This document shows, one piece after another, positions 1-9,443 of a stretch of 64,000 bases of DNA. Numbering within the stretch: the first letter of the stretch is position 1; every line of letters begins with the position of its first letter. A program made the position numbers and the translations under genes. The DNA is from Achatina immaculata (lineage: Eukaryota; Mollusca; Gastropoda; Stylommatophora; Achatinidae), in contig CM019692.1 in assembly GCA_009760885.1 (NCBI GenBank), positions 49,939,430-50,003,429 on the forward strand, read 5' to 3'. The notes under the pieces are model-generated. The model saw nothing but the letters and a program-made list of their open reading frames with translations, was not told where the DNA came from and did not search any database.

Positions 1-1579
1 TAATACAGAGAGCTTAACAACTAAACAGCTTCTTAGATCATCAGAGGAATTACTATCCTTCAGACAATAATTTATTTTGGGTAAACGAAATGCTATCGAT
101 TAAACATTCTCTACACTCCACCATGCACATTTTTGCACATTTCAGAACGAACGCATTTTGAAAGTAGCAACAGTCGCATTTCTAATTGTGTATTGGAAAT
201 GCTCATTCGAGTTTCAACTTGTGTTCTTCCAAGACTGAGCTAAGTGTTCATTCATTTCATTCATTTATTATTTCTTTAACGTAGGATTCATGTGAATCTA
301 TACTTTATCTCCTTACCCTTCAGACAAGTGTTTCGGTCCTTTAACTCCTGACACTCGAATGGAAGTTAGTAGACACCCGAGGGAGGGTTATGAATGCCCA
401 GAGGTTTGTAAAATGTTGATTGTCTATTGTTTTATTTTTCCTTACGTAGACTCGAACTACCACCTCCCGCGTGACACAGAATCTTGAAACTTATCTTAGC
501 TATTCTGCCACTGGTGTTAGAAGTGGTAAATTATACTGTTAAGCTATTTTAGTTTTATCATTGCTTATTGCGCATACTCACGCACAACCCGAAGTCTTTT
601 CTGCTGTTTCTGAGAGACTCTACACTGCTCTCGTTCACGCCACGCACGATACTCGCCATATCTCTCTTGAATGTGCTACTCACTCAGAGAAAATGCCATC
701 ACCAACACCAAGGGAGCTATAAACGTAAATGGCGTGGCAAAAATTACCTTTATTTGTCTGTACTTTTAACCAGCGACAACGCGACGAACCATTCACCTTT
801 CACTACGATTTTACGATATTTTTTTTTTTTTTGGGGGGGGGGAGGGAGGGGGGTATTATGTTGTTTTGTGGTGTTATCAATACTTTAACAAATTACTTCA
901 ATATTTCAAATATATTTGCGCATTACCTTTCACTTGTACGGCGACTTGTTGTGAATATTGTTTACAACTCATGGCGCGAATGTGGACTATTAGGACAAAT
1001 TTCGTTTTGCCTATTTTCGCTTTGTAAGATAATCTGGAAGTAGATAAGCTGCTTGTTGAACTTGTTTCCGTTTCCGGTAAGATCGTTTATGAATGCCGTG
1101 GTCAAGACAGTGGACCGGTTATGACCGCTGGCTTGGTCAAAACAAAACATAATAAAGGCGATCAGAAAAGAACAATTAGTCTGATGATTGACAGCATTTC
1201 GTTTACCCACACTAAATCTGTTTGTTAAAACAGATAAGATACATAAAGATTGAGAATAAATAAGATAATAATCATCATCATTGCCCGCTAATCTGTGATT
1301 TATTTTGTACAATTTCAAGAATAGTTGGAACTAATACAAGTACGACTTGCTGACCACATATCATCATGAGTTTTGTATTTTTGATTCGATTTAGACTGAA
1401 CGAAAAGAGGCTGAATTGTTTCAACTTGCAGACTTTGACTGCCTTTTTTCTGTATTCTCGTGGTGGAAAGACAGACTACCAAAACTATTTTTTTTTGACG
1501 TCGTTTGTCACGTAGAGAGTCACTGTAGATGATATTACGGCAGATACTCTTAAAGGATATTACATCGAACAGTTTCAAA
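1..1579. other. Unassigned AT-rich DNA
   Basis: I see no recognisable gene or element here. Short open frames on both strands have no family motif. A poly-T to poly-G junction lies at about 819-853. A short stretch near 283-310 weakly resembles the arm of the foldback at 53.4-54.1 kb and may be a decayed relative. Confidence 0.5.
819..853 (+). repeat. Poly-T/poly-G tract with G-runs
   Basis: About 14 T are followed directly by 10 G and then further G-runs separated by single A. The G-runs on the plus strand satisfy a simple G-quadruplex pattern. A similar T-to-G junction occurs at 4.75 kb. Confidence 0.8.
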
Positions 1580-1778
1580 GAATACCGAGATAGATAATGT
1601 TGAGAATATCACGGCAGATAGTACAGAGAATGTCAGGACAGATAGTGTAGAGAATATCACGACAAATGGTATAGAGAACATCATTTCAGGGCAGAAAGTT
1701 TAGAGAATATCAGAGCAGATAATGTAGAGAATATCACGGCAGATAACTTAGAGAATGCAATGGCAGATATTTCGACTG
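1580..1778. repeat. Degenerate minisatellite, about 30-bp unit
   Basis: Units built around AGAGAATATCACGGCAGATA recur about six times with substitutions and small indels. The array continues for a short distance after the LINE-A1 insertion (2036-2060), so the LINE landed at its edge. Confidence 0.75.
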
Positions 1779-1791
1779 TGGCGCAGTAGCA

Positions 1792-2022
1792 CATTAAACG
1801 TCATGATAATCTAGAGAATACCGTCTTGGAAGGGTATATAATGAGAAAAAGAAAGGGAGGAAGACCAAGGCGAAGATGGCTGCAAGACATCGTTGATGAT
1901 CTGCAAATGGATGCATCAGCAGCAGGCCATCTTGCTCACAACCGAGAGGCCTACAGGAGTACTGTTAGGGAGGCAAAGTTCCGCAAGAGACATGCAAATG
2001 AATGAATGAATGAATGAATGAA
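1792..2022 (+). mobile_element. LINE-A copy A1, 5'-truncated 3' end
   Basis: This is a 231-bp 3' fragment of the commonest LINE in the window. It encodes the reverse-transcriptase C-terminus (GHI-like region, then RKRKGGRPRRRW and LQDIVDDLQMD) and ends in a (GAAT)n tail. The same segment recurs at about 9.4, 12.4, 17.9, 18.8, 27.9, 36.1, 51.0 and 52.5 kb. A 13-bp target-site duplication, TGGCGCAGTAGCA, flanks it (1779-1791 and 2023-2035), which fixes both ends and shows that it inserted by target-primed reverse transcription. It is heavily 5'-truncated and cannot be functional. The LINE clade is not resolved; RTE-like or L2-like are possible. Confidence 0.9.
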
Positions 2023-2129
2023 TGGCGCAGTAGCAGATATTTCGACTGTGGTCTTAACTTTGACATGTCACTAAACCTCAGAGAAAGCACAGCTGATTTT
2101 CTTTTTGTCCTGGCTGTTATGAATGGACA

Positions 2130-2130
<1 letters not shown>

Positions 2131-2169
<39 letters not shown>

Positions 2170-2192
2170 CTTTCCTTCTTTCTTTCTTCTTT
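2131..2192 (+). repeat. (CT)n / (TTTC)n microsatellite
   Basis: A perfect CT run grades into TTTC repeats. It generates low-complexity open frames on both strands that are not genes. Confidence 0.95.
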
Positions 2193-2774
2193 TGAAACTG
2201 ACACGTGTTGGCAGTGAGAATGCAAATAGTTTCTGACAAAATGCAAACAATCAAATTTTCCTCCTACTTTTATATCTTTATTCTCTGCATCTTCACCCGC
2301 TATTCATGTATTTTCAGTTATAAACATGATAAAAGGGAGAGATAAACATAACGAATAAGATAAGCATGATTAACCAGATAAACACAGCAGGGGGAGATAA
2401 ATATGATAGCGGTGATAAACATTTCCTGGTCTTTTTTTTTTTAACCTGCGATCCAGGTATAAATATTTCTATAAGTGTCAGACCAAGTGTGTTCCTTCCC
2501 AGAATAAGGAAAAAATGTGAATTGAAGTAAAGAGAAGAGGAGAATGTAGAAAAGGGAAAGAGTCTGTAGGTTGAAAGTTTGTTGAATGTCTCACTTGGGG
2601 CATCTAAGCGGTGGAGAGACAAGCTAAGATAAGAGAGCACACGGATAAGAGGAATACACGCGACAAACTAAGCAGATGAAAGCTGAGACAATGCAAGACA
2701 TTCACCTCCTTTCTGGGTCAACTTTGTTCTATCTGTGCGATTTTCAGCTATCTTGCCGAGTTTTGTCTCAGAGT
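2193..2774. other. Unassigned
   Basis: The stretch 2330-2420 carries loose GATAAACA-type repeats. No gene or element is recognised otherwise. Confidence 0.5.
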
Positions 2775-3416
2775 CTTACATTTTGCATCCTTCCCGTGCC
2801 GTTAAACGTCACACAGGGCTTGCATGATAGTTCGCCAAGTCTTCATGTTTTCGGCGAGCTTTTCAACCTCATCAAAGGATTTTACGCCTATTAATTTGGC
2901 CTCTCTTTAGTGTTTCACGTGGTCGACCTCTTTTTCTTCGACTTGTTGTGTTCCACTTGATAGCTTGTTTTGGGAATCTCTGGTTGTTTCTTTTCATCAC
3001 ATGACCGACATATGCCCATCTTCTTTTTCTGATCAGCCATGAGACAGGTTGTTGTTCGCTCATCTTCCATATCTCTGCATTGATTCTTGAATTCATTCCA
3101 CTTTATACCGAGTATTTTCCTTAGGCATTTGTTTTAAAAAATGTCTAATTTATTGTTTATTTCTTCAGTTGTTCTCCAGCTTTCGCATGCATAAATGAGG
3201 GTGGATATCACATTTGAGGTGAATAATCTTAACCTGCTTTTTGTGCTTATAACTTTTGAGTGCCATATATTCTGAAGATTATTGAAACTCAGTGCTGCTT
3301 TTGCAATTCTAATTCTAACTTTCTTTCTGGTGTCACCATCCTGGTCTATGTAACTGTCGAGGTATGCAAATTGGTGTACTTCTTCAACAGCTGTTCCTTT
3401 TATCTCAAAATGCATT
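2775..3416 (-). mobile_element. LINE-B copy B1, RT C-terminal region, broken
   Basis: The minus strand encodes the C-terminal part of a non-LTR reverse transcriptase in two frames. The upstream frame (3134-3415) has FAYLDSYIDQDGDTRKKVRIR and STLIYACESW, the usual YLG...I and YACE-W thumb region. The downstream frame (2872-3096) has YVGHVMKR and RKRGRPRETLKR. The element ends at about 2786 in the LINE-B 3' sequence GACGTTTAACGGCACGGG, shared with 36.9, 40.3 and 45.9 kb. A frameshift and stop codons separate the parts, so this is a dead, 5'-truncated copy. The upstream edge near 3416 abuts a poly-A run on the plus strand. Confidence 0.82.
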
Positions 3417-3428
3417 TAAAAAAAAAAA

Positions 3429-3938
3429 ATTTGTTCGGAAGTGTTAAATAGTTAGAGCAGCGATTCTCTACGTTTTCCAGTAGGGGAACCATGATATTTC
3501 CCAACACGTATTAAGTAATTTTTTGTTTTAATAAAGGAGAATATAAGAGCGGGAAATGTATCTAAAAAACTAGTAATATCCTAGTTTAATTCCATTTTGT
3601 ATCTGCTGTTTTATGGTTTCTCCTTAATTTTGTTATTGGAAAGTATACACTGTATTTAAATCATTCTCCATATCGTGTGCATGTAAAGAGAGTGCAACAA
3701 TAATGGTCATGTCTGCTTTCATCTATCAACGTGATTGAAGATATGTGTGTCTAGAATCAAAGCTTGACTGACTTTCCTTCCAGTGGAAGTCAGGTTCCAA
3801 TTTTGACAGCTAGGCTGATGAAAGCTTCTGCAGTTGGAGACAAACCCCGAAAAATGACACATACAAATAAGCGCACAAATCACTTCGTCACATGATATAA
3901 TTGTACCATAAGTGTAATATTGTTGTGGTTTAAAATAC
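3429..3938. other. Unassigned
   Basis: AT-rich DNA with no recognised coding or repeat content. Confidence 0.5.
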
Positions 3939-4074
3939 CTTGGCGACCCACAGCTGACATGCTGGCGTCGGGTTTGGCGACCCATAGCTGACCAAGACCT
4001 CTGGCCTACTTCTTTGTTGATACCCTCAGAAACAGGCCCAGCCTAGCTAACGGGGGCAGGGATCGGTATAGTGC
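3939..4074 (-). repeat. Dispersed repeat F, copy 1
   Basis: Read on the minus strand, this stretch aligns with 29577-29697. Shared landmarks in the same order are CGATCCCTGCCCC, AGGCTGGGCCTGTT, GGTCAGCTAT/AGTCAGCTAT and AGCATGTCA-CTGTGGGT. The copy carries an extra small duplication of a GGCGACCCA-AGCTGAC block. Its class is unknown; it may be a LINE or SINE terminal segment. Confidence 0.65.
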
Positions 4075-4251
4075 CCATAAAAGTGGAACTTGATAAAGAA
4101 GTATTGTACACTCCCTACTTTTTTAGCGTCACTCGAGGACTGACAAAAATAAGCAGCTGTCATGACCAGCTCCCAATCCAGAACGATGTTGTACCTCAAC
4201 ATCTCCATAGCCTCGGCTGCAAAAGACGCCAGCTCCCAATTCCAGGGAGAT

Positions 4252-4491
4252 TGAAGAAGAAGAAGAAGAAGAGGTCATGTTATGCCACGGAGGCACCTAG
4301 AGGAAATGGTGTTAAATGCTTGTATTTCCTTTGATCTAAGAGTGATGTGGTCGCCTTTCCAGTTCCAGTTCCAGAGGAAACCAGATAACCAGTTCTACAA
4401 CTGAGTGGCTGGGGCGCCTGCTGCCGGATTCGAACCACCGATCTTCGCCATGAAAAAAATAGTGCGCTAACCACTTGGCCGCTCAAGCGCC
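4252..4491 (-). mobile_element. tRNA-headed SINE, copy 1
   Basis: On the minus strand the head carries a tRNA-like pol III promoter: an A-box-like AAGTGGTTAGCGC followed by a B box GGTTCGAATCC. A 3' body follows, with a terminal sequence of the GTGCCTC...GGCAT kind and a (CTT)n tail, seen as GAA repeats at 4252-4273. The same family occurs at 44.93-45.18 kb (minus), 58.6-58.8 kb (plus) and 31.3-31.5 kb (plus, diverged). The tRNA-like part is preceded by extra 5' bases and followed by a long non-tRNA body, so this is a SINE and not a tRNA gene. Confidence 0.85.
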
Positions 4492-4761
4492 TTCTCCTGG
4501 ACTATATCTTGTTCTAATTGTTTGAAAAGTCATTGAAAGGTTTTCCACTTCGGGACACTCGCTGAGATGAGCTTTACTTCAAAATAAGGTACCTTGGTTC
4601 TGTACGTTTTGTCTTGCGTTCCCCTTATATACTTTCCAGTGTTGAAGAGGCAAATGATGTTCTTGATAAGGCTTCAGGGCTTGTTTCGATAGGGCAGTGT
4701 TTCCTATCGTGGGGAGTGCGCCCCACAGAGAGGCAGTTTCGATGTTTTTGTTTTTTTTTTT

Positions 4762-4791
4762 GGGGGGGGGGGGTTGGGGGTTTGGGATGGG
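4762..4791 (+). repeat. G-rich tract after poly-T
   Basis: A poly-T run turns directly into runs of 12, 5, 3 and 3 G. This is a strong G-quadruplex pattern on the plus strand, parallel to the one at 0.82 kb. Confidence 0.8.
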
Positions 4792-4819
4792 AATTAGAAT
4801 ATATTTATACTATATAGTA

Positions 4820-5402
4820 GAGTAGCAGAAAATAGAGACAGCACAGAGGACATCAACAACAGACTTACTAGAGCAAACCAGGCTTTTGCAATGCTGCAGA
4901 CTATATAGAATTCTAAAAAAAAACTAAGCATGAAGACGAAGATCAGGATATTTAAGAGTAATGTCCTAAGTGTACTACTCTAACAAAGTGAATGCTGGAA
5001 AATCATCAGAACCATAGAAAACAAGCTGAATTCTTTTCAGACTAAATGTTTACGAAGAATTAGAAAAATAAGAGCACATTTTGGCCAAACACCATAAGAA
5101 ATAGCATCTTGTTGGCAGAAATGCAGATGAAGCCACTGACAGTAATTATTGAGGAAAGACGCTGGCGATGGTTGAGACATGTACTCCGAATGACTGACAA
5201 CTTACTACCAAAAACAGCACTAAGATGGACACCACAGGGGAACAGAAGTAAGGGTAGACCAAAGGAGACATGGAGTAGAACAACAGAGAGGATGTTGAGC
5301 AATAGAGGGCTCACCTGGGCAAGAGCAGAAAAAAAGGCAAAGGACAGGCATTTGTGGAAAACCCTTGCGGAAGCCCCATGTGCCCGGGGTACTTAAGGTT
5401 CA
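4820..5402 (+). mobile_element. LINE-E copy E1, RT C-terminal region
   Basis: The plus strand encodes the thumb and C-terminal region of a non-LTR reverse transcriptase. A stop-interrupted part (4820-5100) reads like KTKIRIFKSNVLS...ENKLNSFQTKCLRRI. An open part follows (5109-5396) with WRWLRHVLRMTDNLLPKTAL, a GRPKETW motif and GLTWARAEKKAKDR. It ends in CATGTGCCCGGGGTACTTAAGG and an AT tail. A second, very short copy of the same 3' end lies at 49.8 kb on the minus strand. Stops and frameshifts mean it is dead. Confidence 0.85.
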
Positions 5403-5450
5403 GAGTGATATATATTTTTTGTCAGGAATTGGTTGACTATTATGATGCCC

Positions 5451-5484
5451 GGGGATCAGGAGGGGGGAGGGGGGAAGGGGGGCG
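5451..5484 (+). repeat. G-rich tract
   Basis: Four or more runs of 4-6 G separated by one or two A. It has G-quadruplex potential on the plus strand. Confidence 0.8.
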
Positions 5485-5639
5485 AGAATGGGGCATCAAA
5501 TCTTTGACGTGTTGAGGTTTGAGATGGGGCATGATCCAAAAAATATTGGGAAACACTGATATAAGGGGATATTTAAGTTTTCTCTTGTTTTTCGTACAGA
5601 AAGTTTGCTACAAAAAAACACGTGCTAAGAATGGTAGGA

Positions 5640-5846
5640 AACAGAAGGAGAAGACATACAGGCAGAAGGAGAAGACATACAGGCAGGAGGCAGAAGGAGA
5701 AGACATACAGGCAGAAGGAGAAGACATACAGGCAGAAGGAGAAGACATACAGACAGAAAGAGAAGGCATACAGGCAGGAGGCAGAAGGAGAAGACATACA
5801 GGCAGAAGGAGAAGACATACAGACAGGAGGCAGAAGGAGAAGATAA
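5640..5846 (+). repeat. 21-bp minisatellite
   Basis: About ten units of a 21-bp repeat (AGGCAGAAGGAGAAGACATAC phase). Because 21 is a multiple of three, open frames persist on both strands with repeating K/E/R-rich or C/F/S-rich peptides. These frames follow from the period and are not evidence of a gene. Confidence 0.92.
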
Positions 5847-5923
5847 CAGAAACCTTTTATCTTAGGGTTTGATGTTTTTTTTACATATAAACTAGAATGA
5901 AAGATAGTGTTCTTGAGAAGTAT

Positions 5924-6140
5924 TGCTTCTCTCTCTCTGTCTCTCTCTCACTGTCTCTCTCTCTCTCTTGCTGTCATTCTCTGCCTCTATTTTTGTCACT
6001 GTTTCTCTCTGTGTCTCCCTCTCTCTGTCTCTGCCTCTCTCTCTATCAATCTATCTCTATCTCTCTCGCTGTCTCTTTTTCTCTCTTTGTTTCTCTCTCT
6101 CTCTCTCTTTCTCCCTCTCTCTCTCTCTTCTCTCAGGTAT
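5924..6140 (+). repeat. CT-rich simple repeat
   Basis: About 215 bp of interrupted (CT)n and (TCTG)n. All three plus frames stay open here because of the composition. Confidence 0.95.
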
Positions 6141-6906
6141 CTTTCTTTCTTGGTTATTGAACGTTTATAATTTTTTTTATCTCAATCAATCTTTCTTAAT
6201 GGCAGTCAATTTTTGCTATCAGTGGTTTTAGAATTTCAGAACAAAAAAAAAACATCAATAGAAATTTTTAGGCCCTGCTCCTTTCCCGTATTTATGTTCT
6301 CCTGTGATGTGTAATGTGGAGAGACACGTGTGGACAACGAGCGAGATAGAGAGAAAAATCTCACTACATTTCTCCAACCAGAGAGGAGCATTTCGGGAAG
6401 TAATCGTTTTTACTGATGTATCGATTACATAAATCAGTGGCAATATCTATTTTAGACGATTACGTGATGTAATTTCCGGGAATCGTAATCGTTCTTTCAC
6501 GCAGAAAAAAAAAAAGAAAACCCATGTAGGATGAAGATTACCTTTCCCCTTTATGTCTCTCTTATCCTTTGTAAGGTTATAGGCTCTTAAGGCATTCTAT
6601 TACTCCCCCATACACCGCACTTCTTAAAATATTTATCCAGACTAATCCGCCTGGATAATTTCCAGTCCAGTTTTCCCTTCGCTTTCCGCTGTCCTGATTT
6701 TCCCTATCTAAATATAAACTTTCATCTCCTCCGTATATTATCTTAGTGTTTTTACCGCCTATAAAGCATAACATAGTTAGAAGACGTTAAGAGAAGAGGT
6801 TAGGAGAACTGGCAGTGAATGTTTGGGATCATACAAAATTTCTGTCTCTATACTATTATCATAATCATCATCATTATTATAATTTTCATTGACCTCGGTA
6901 ACGATT
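6141..6906. other. Unassigned
   Basis: No recognised gene or repeat apart from short poly-A runs and an ATC/ATT stretch near 6860-6885. Confidence 0.5.
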
Positions 6907-6962
6907 TCTCCCTCTCTCTGTGTGTGTGTGTGTGTGTGTGTCTCTCTCTCTCTCTCTGTCTC
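6907..6962 (+). repeat. (CT)n(GT)n(CT)n compound microsatellite
   Basis: A compound dinucleotide tract lying immediately upstream of the L2/CR1-like LINE remnant. Confidence 0.95.
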
Positions 6963-8098
6963 ACAAAAAAGCTCCACTCACTTCACAAGCGAGCATTAAA
7001 TCTGATTTGTGACAAACACCCATTACAGACTGTAGATCAACACAAATAACTCAAAAATCTACCCCTCAAAAATAGAATCATTTTTAACAAAATTAAGTTT
7101 GTTCACAGAATTCTGTCGCACACTGCTCTGCCTTACTTTTGGTCACTGTTTACGTATAACACTAAACATAGCCAGCGTTTAAAAAACTGTCTTCTTCCTA
7201 AACCCAGGATTGATCTGTACAATAAAAGCCTTGCATACTCTGTAGTACAGCTCTGGAACACCCTCCCCTACCACATTTAAAATCCATTGGTAATACTTCA
7301 TCCTTTAACTCAAACCTGTTTCATTATTTACTTGCTTGTAATTATATGCTTCCATAGAATAACCAGCGAATCCCATGGACAGCAAAAATAACTAATGAAG
7401 AATGTATGAGAAGAGCTGGAGAGACACAAAACCTTGTCAAAAAGATAAGAGAGAGACAATGTACTTTCATAGGACATGCAATGAGAAGAGGGGGCACTGA
7501 AAATATTATAACAACAGGAAAAATAGAAGGAAGAAGATCAATAGGAAGACCAAGAGAAATGATACTGGACAGTCTGACGGGATGGTGTGAGAGGAGATCA
7601 CCAACTGAACTGATGGCCTGCATGAAGGATCGGGTACTCTGGAGAAGCATAATAGCCAACGCCAGTCGGCACGGCACCTGATGATGATGATGAGAATAAC
7701 CAGCACTCTCTCAACACATGACTCGTCAACTATCAAGTACCAAAATGACATAGTTCGAAAAGTAACTTGTTAGATATTGTTAGAAATTATTTTAATGTTT
7801 GTTAAAAAAACATGTTAGAAGATCTGTATTTACAATGTATTTTTGTTTATGTATATGTCTGTGTGTGAGAGCTATTTTATTAGGTTAATTACTTCTTCTC
7901 TTTTACTTTGAATGTAATAGTCAAATCTTACACTCTTTTGATATGTTTTTTTCCTAATTTAATTTGTATTTTTGTACTAAATCAAGTATGTGGAAAGAAT
8001 GAAAGATGGAGTGATGAAGGGCAGAATGTAAGACGGGCCTGCGTGCCCAATTCTTTACCCTTTAAAAATAAAGATTATTCATTCATTCATTCATTCTG
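6963..8098 (+). mobile_element. L2/CR1-like LINE, 3' end with nested LINE-H
   Basis: The plus strand from 6965 to 7281 encodes the conserved C-terminus of an L2/CR1/Rex-type reverse transcriptase. It has the usual sequence of blocks: KRALNLICDKHPLQT, then LPLKNRIIFNKIKFVHRIL, LLPKPRIDLYNKSLAYS and LWNTLPYHI, ending in TAA. One in-frame stop follows ...VDQHK. A 3' UTR follows, interrupted by a LINE-H at 7368-7692, and ends in AATAAAGATT plus (ATTC)n at 8077-8096. The nested insertion has a 12-bp TSD, so the element was once continuous. Confidence 0.82.
7368..7692 (+). mobile_element. LINE-H, 5'-truncated, nested in the L2-like LINE
   Basis: The insertion encodes IPWTAKITNEECMRRAGE, RERQCTFIGHAMRRGG, a RRSIGRPREMILDSLTGW stretch and DRVLWRSIIANASRHGT. 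It then reaches a double stop and a (GAT)n tail. These are the terminal blocks of a non-LTR reverse transcriptase. The 12-bp direct repeat AGAATAACCAGC flanks it exactly (7356-7367 and 7693-7704). The open part is intact but represents only the last ~100 residues. Confidence 0.9.
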
Positions 8099-8436
8099 TC
8101 TCTCTCTCTGTCTGTCTCTCTCTCTGGTCCCTGGCGACAGACGTAGGATGTCATGTCCCTCCACAACCCTCGATCCCTTGTGCCTCTCAACAGGCTAGTC
8201 ACTGAGCATTTCAGAAAAAAGCAGAATGCCAAACCATCAAACATCTTCTCTCTCTGTCTATCTCTACCTCTTCTACCTTGGATCTTCACTGTTACCATTA
8301 GGCGCTCTAGCCCACCTCTCCTCCCAAACATGCCCTGCAAATTTAGATTCTCGTTTTCTGATCTTCGTTATAATTTATCTTGCTTCCGGTGCATCTTTCA
8401 CAAATTCTTCGTTAGATTTTTTTTTTTTTTTTTGCT
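8097..8436 (-). mobile_element. LINE 3' end, tail-to-tail with L2-like LINE
   Basis: The minus strand encodes another RT C-terminus in two frames. An upstream piece has KIRKRESKFAGHVW. A downstream piece (to 8128) has KIQGRRGRDRQREKMFDGL and RGTRDRGLWRDMTSYVCRQG. Its 3' side runs into a GA-rich stretch and then (GAAT)n on its own strand. That is the same tract as the (ATTC)n tail of the plus-strand LINE, so the two elements share a tail. It is frameshifted and dead. Confidence 0.78.
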
Positions 8437-8599
8437 ATCCAACATATTTCTTAACAACCACATTTCAATGACTTTATTTCACTTACGAGATAAACTCAAT
8501 ATCGGACGCGAAAGAGATACGTCGAATATGTACCATAGTCATATGTACCTTAATTTAGTGAAATATTGTACAGTTTCCTTTGTTCTGTAGCTCGGCTTT

Positions 8600-8960
8600 C
8601 GTAGATGGTTTTCTGCTAGCAAGTTATGAAACCTTCGTAGAGAAGTGCCTCTTGTGTCTGTCTGTTCTGGGCTTAGGGAAAGCAATAGCTTGACTTACAT
8701 GTATGATTTTCTGCTAGCAAGTTGTGAAACCTTCATAAAAAAGTGTCTCTGGTGCTGTTCTGGGCTTAGGGAAAGCAATAGCTTGACTTACATGTACGAT
8801 TTTCTGCTAGCAAGTTGTGAAACCTTTATGTAGAAGTGTCTCCGGTATCTCTCCTGGGCTGAAGTAACGCTGTAACTCGGCATACACGGATGGTTTTACT
8901 CTGGCAAGCTTTGAAACGATCGTGTAAAAGTGTCTTCGGTATCTCTTCTAGACTGAAGTT
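8600..8960 (+). repeat. Tandem repeat, about 97-bp unit
   Basis: Three to four units share GATTTTCTGCTAGCAAGTTG, AACCTTC and GGGCTTAGGGAAAGCAATAG. The first two central units are nearly identical and the outer ones are degraded. Confidence 0.85.
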
Positions 8961-9300
8961 AAGTTAAAGTGATTGACACTCAGATGCTGAGAGACACAAC
9001 TGATATTTATAGGAGTGAACAATACAACGTAATAAACTTCGGTGAATTTACATTCAAAGAAACAAAAATAACAATTAAAACATTAAAACTAAAAAAAACC
9101 GGCTGTAAAATAAATCCACGAAATGCATTTTGATTTTTTTTTAAATTTCGAAATTAAAATGAATGGTGAATTCATAAGCGAGGTAATTTATATGCGGAAA
9201 GCAGTCCCTGGAGAAGGCGGATGTCTAAGATAAAGTGTATATTCTTGTAATTTTACTATGAAAGATATTGAGTTATACGCAGACATTAACCGTGGCACAT
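8961..9300. other. Unassigned AT-rich DNA
   Basis: No recognised content. It contains A-rich stretches at 9060-9110. Confidence 0.5.
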
Positions 9301-9313
9301 CCCTAAATAAACA

Positions 9314-9430
9314 GTCAGTCAGTCAGTCAGTCATTTGCATGTCCCTTGCGGAACTTTGCCTCCCTAACAGTTTTCCTGTAGGCCTCTCGGTTGTAAGCAA
9401 GATGGCCTGCTGCTGATGCATCCATTCGCC
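9314..9430 (-). mobile_element. LINE-A copy A2, 117 bp with (GACT)n tail
   Basis: A very short LINE-A 3' end. On the minus strand it runs from the ATGGATGCATCAGCAGCAGG region to GGACATGCAAATGACTGACTG. The tail is (GACT)n instead of the usual (GAAT)n. A perfect 13-bp TSD, CCCTAAATAAACA, flanks it (9301-9313 and 9431-9443). Confidence 0.92.
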
Positions 9431-9443
9431 CCCTAAATAAACA

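Noticed and set aside
283..310. A possible third arm of the 53.4-kb foldback
   Set aside because: Only about 25 bases are similar (TTCATGTGAATCTATACTTT), too little to call without a genome search.
4420..4491. A possible tRNA gene (A box and B box on minus)
   Set aside because: The same head with a long shared body recurs at 45.1 kb, with a retroelement-type tail and a TSD there. It is a SINE head.
5519..5872. A 117-residue K/E/R-rich frame
   Set aside because: It is produced by the 21-bp minisatellite, and the minus strand is equally open.
8153..8590. A 145-residue plus-strand frame
   Set aside because: It is antisense to the minus-strand LINE end and includes a poly-T run. It has no motif of its own.
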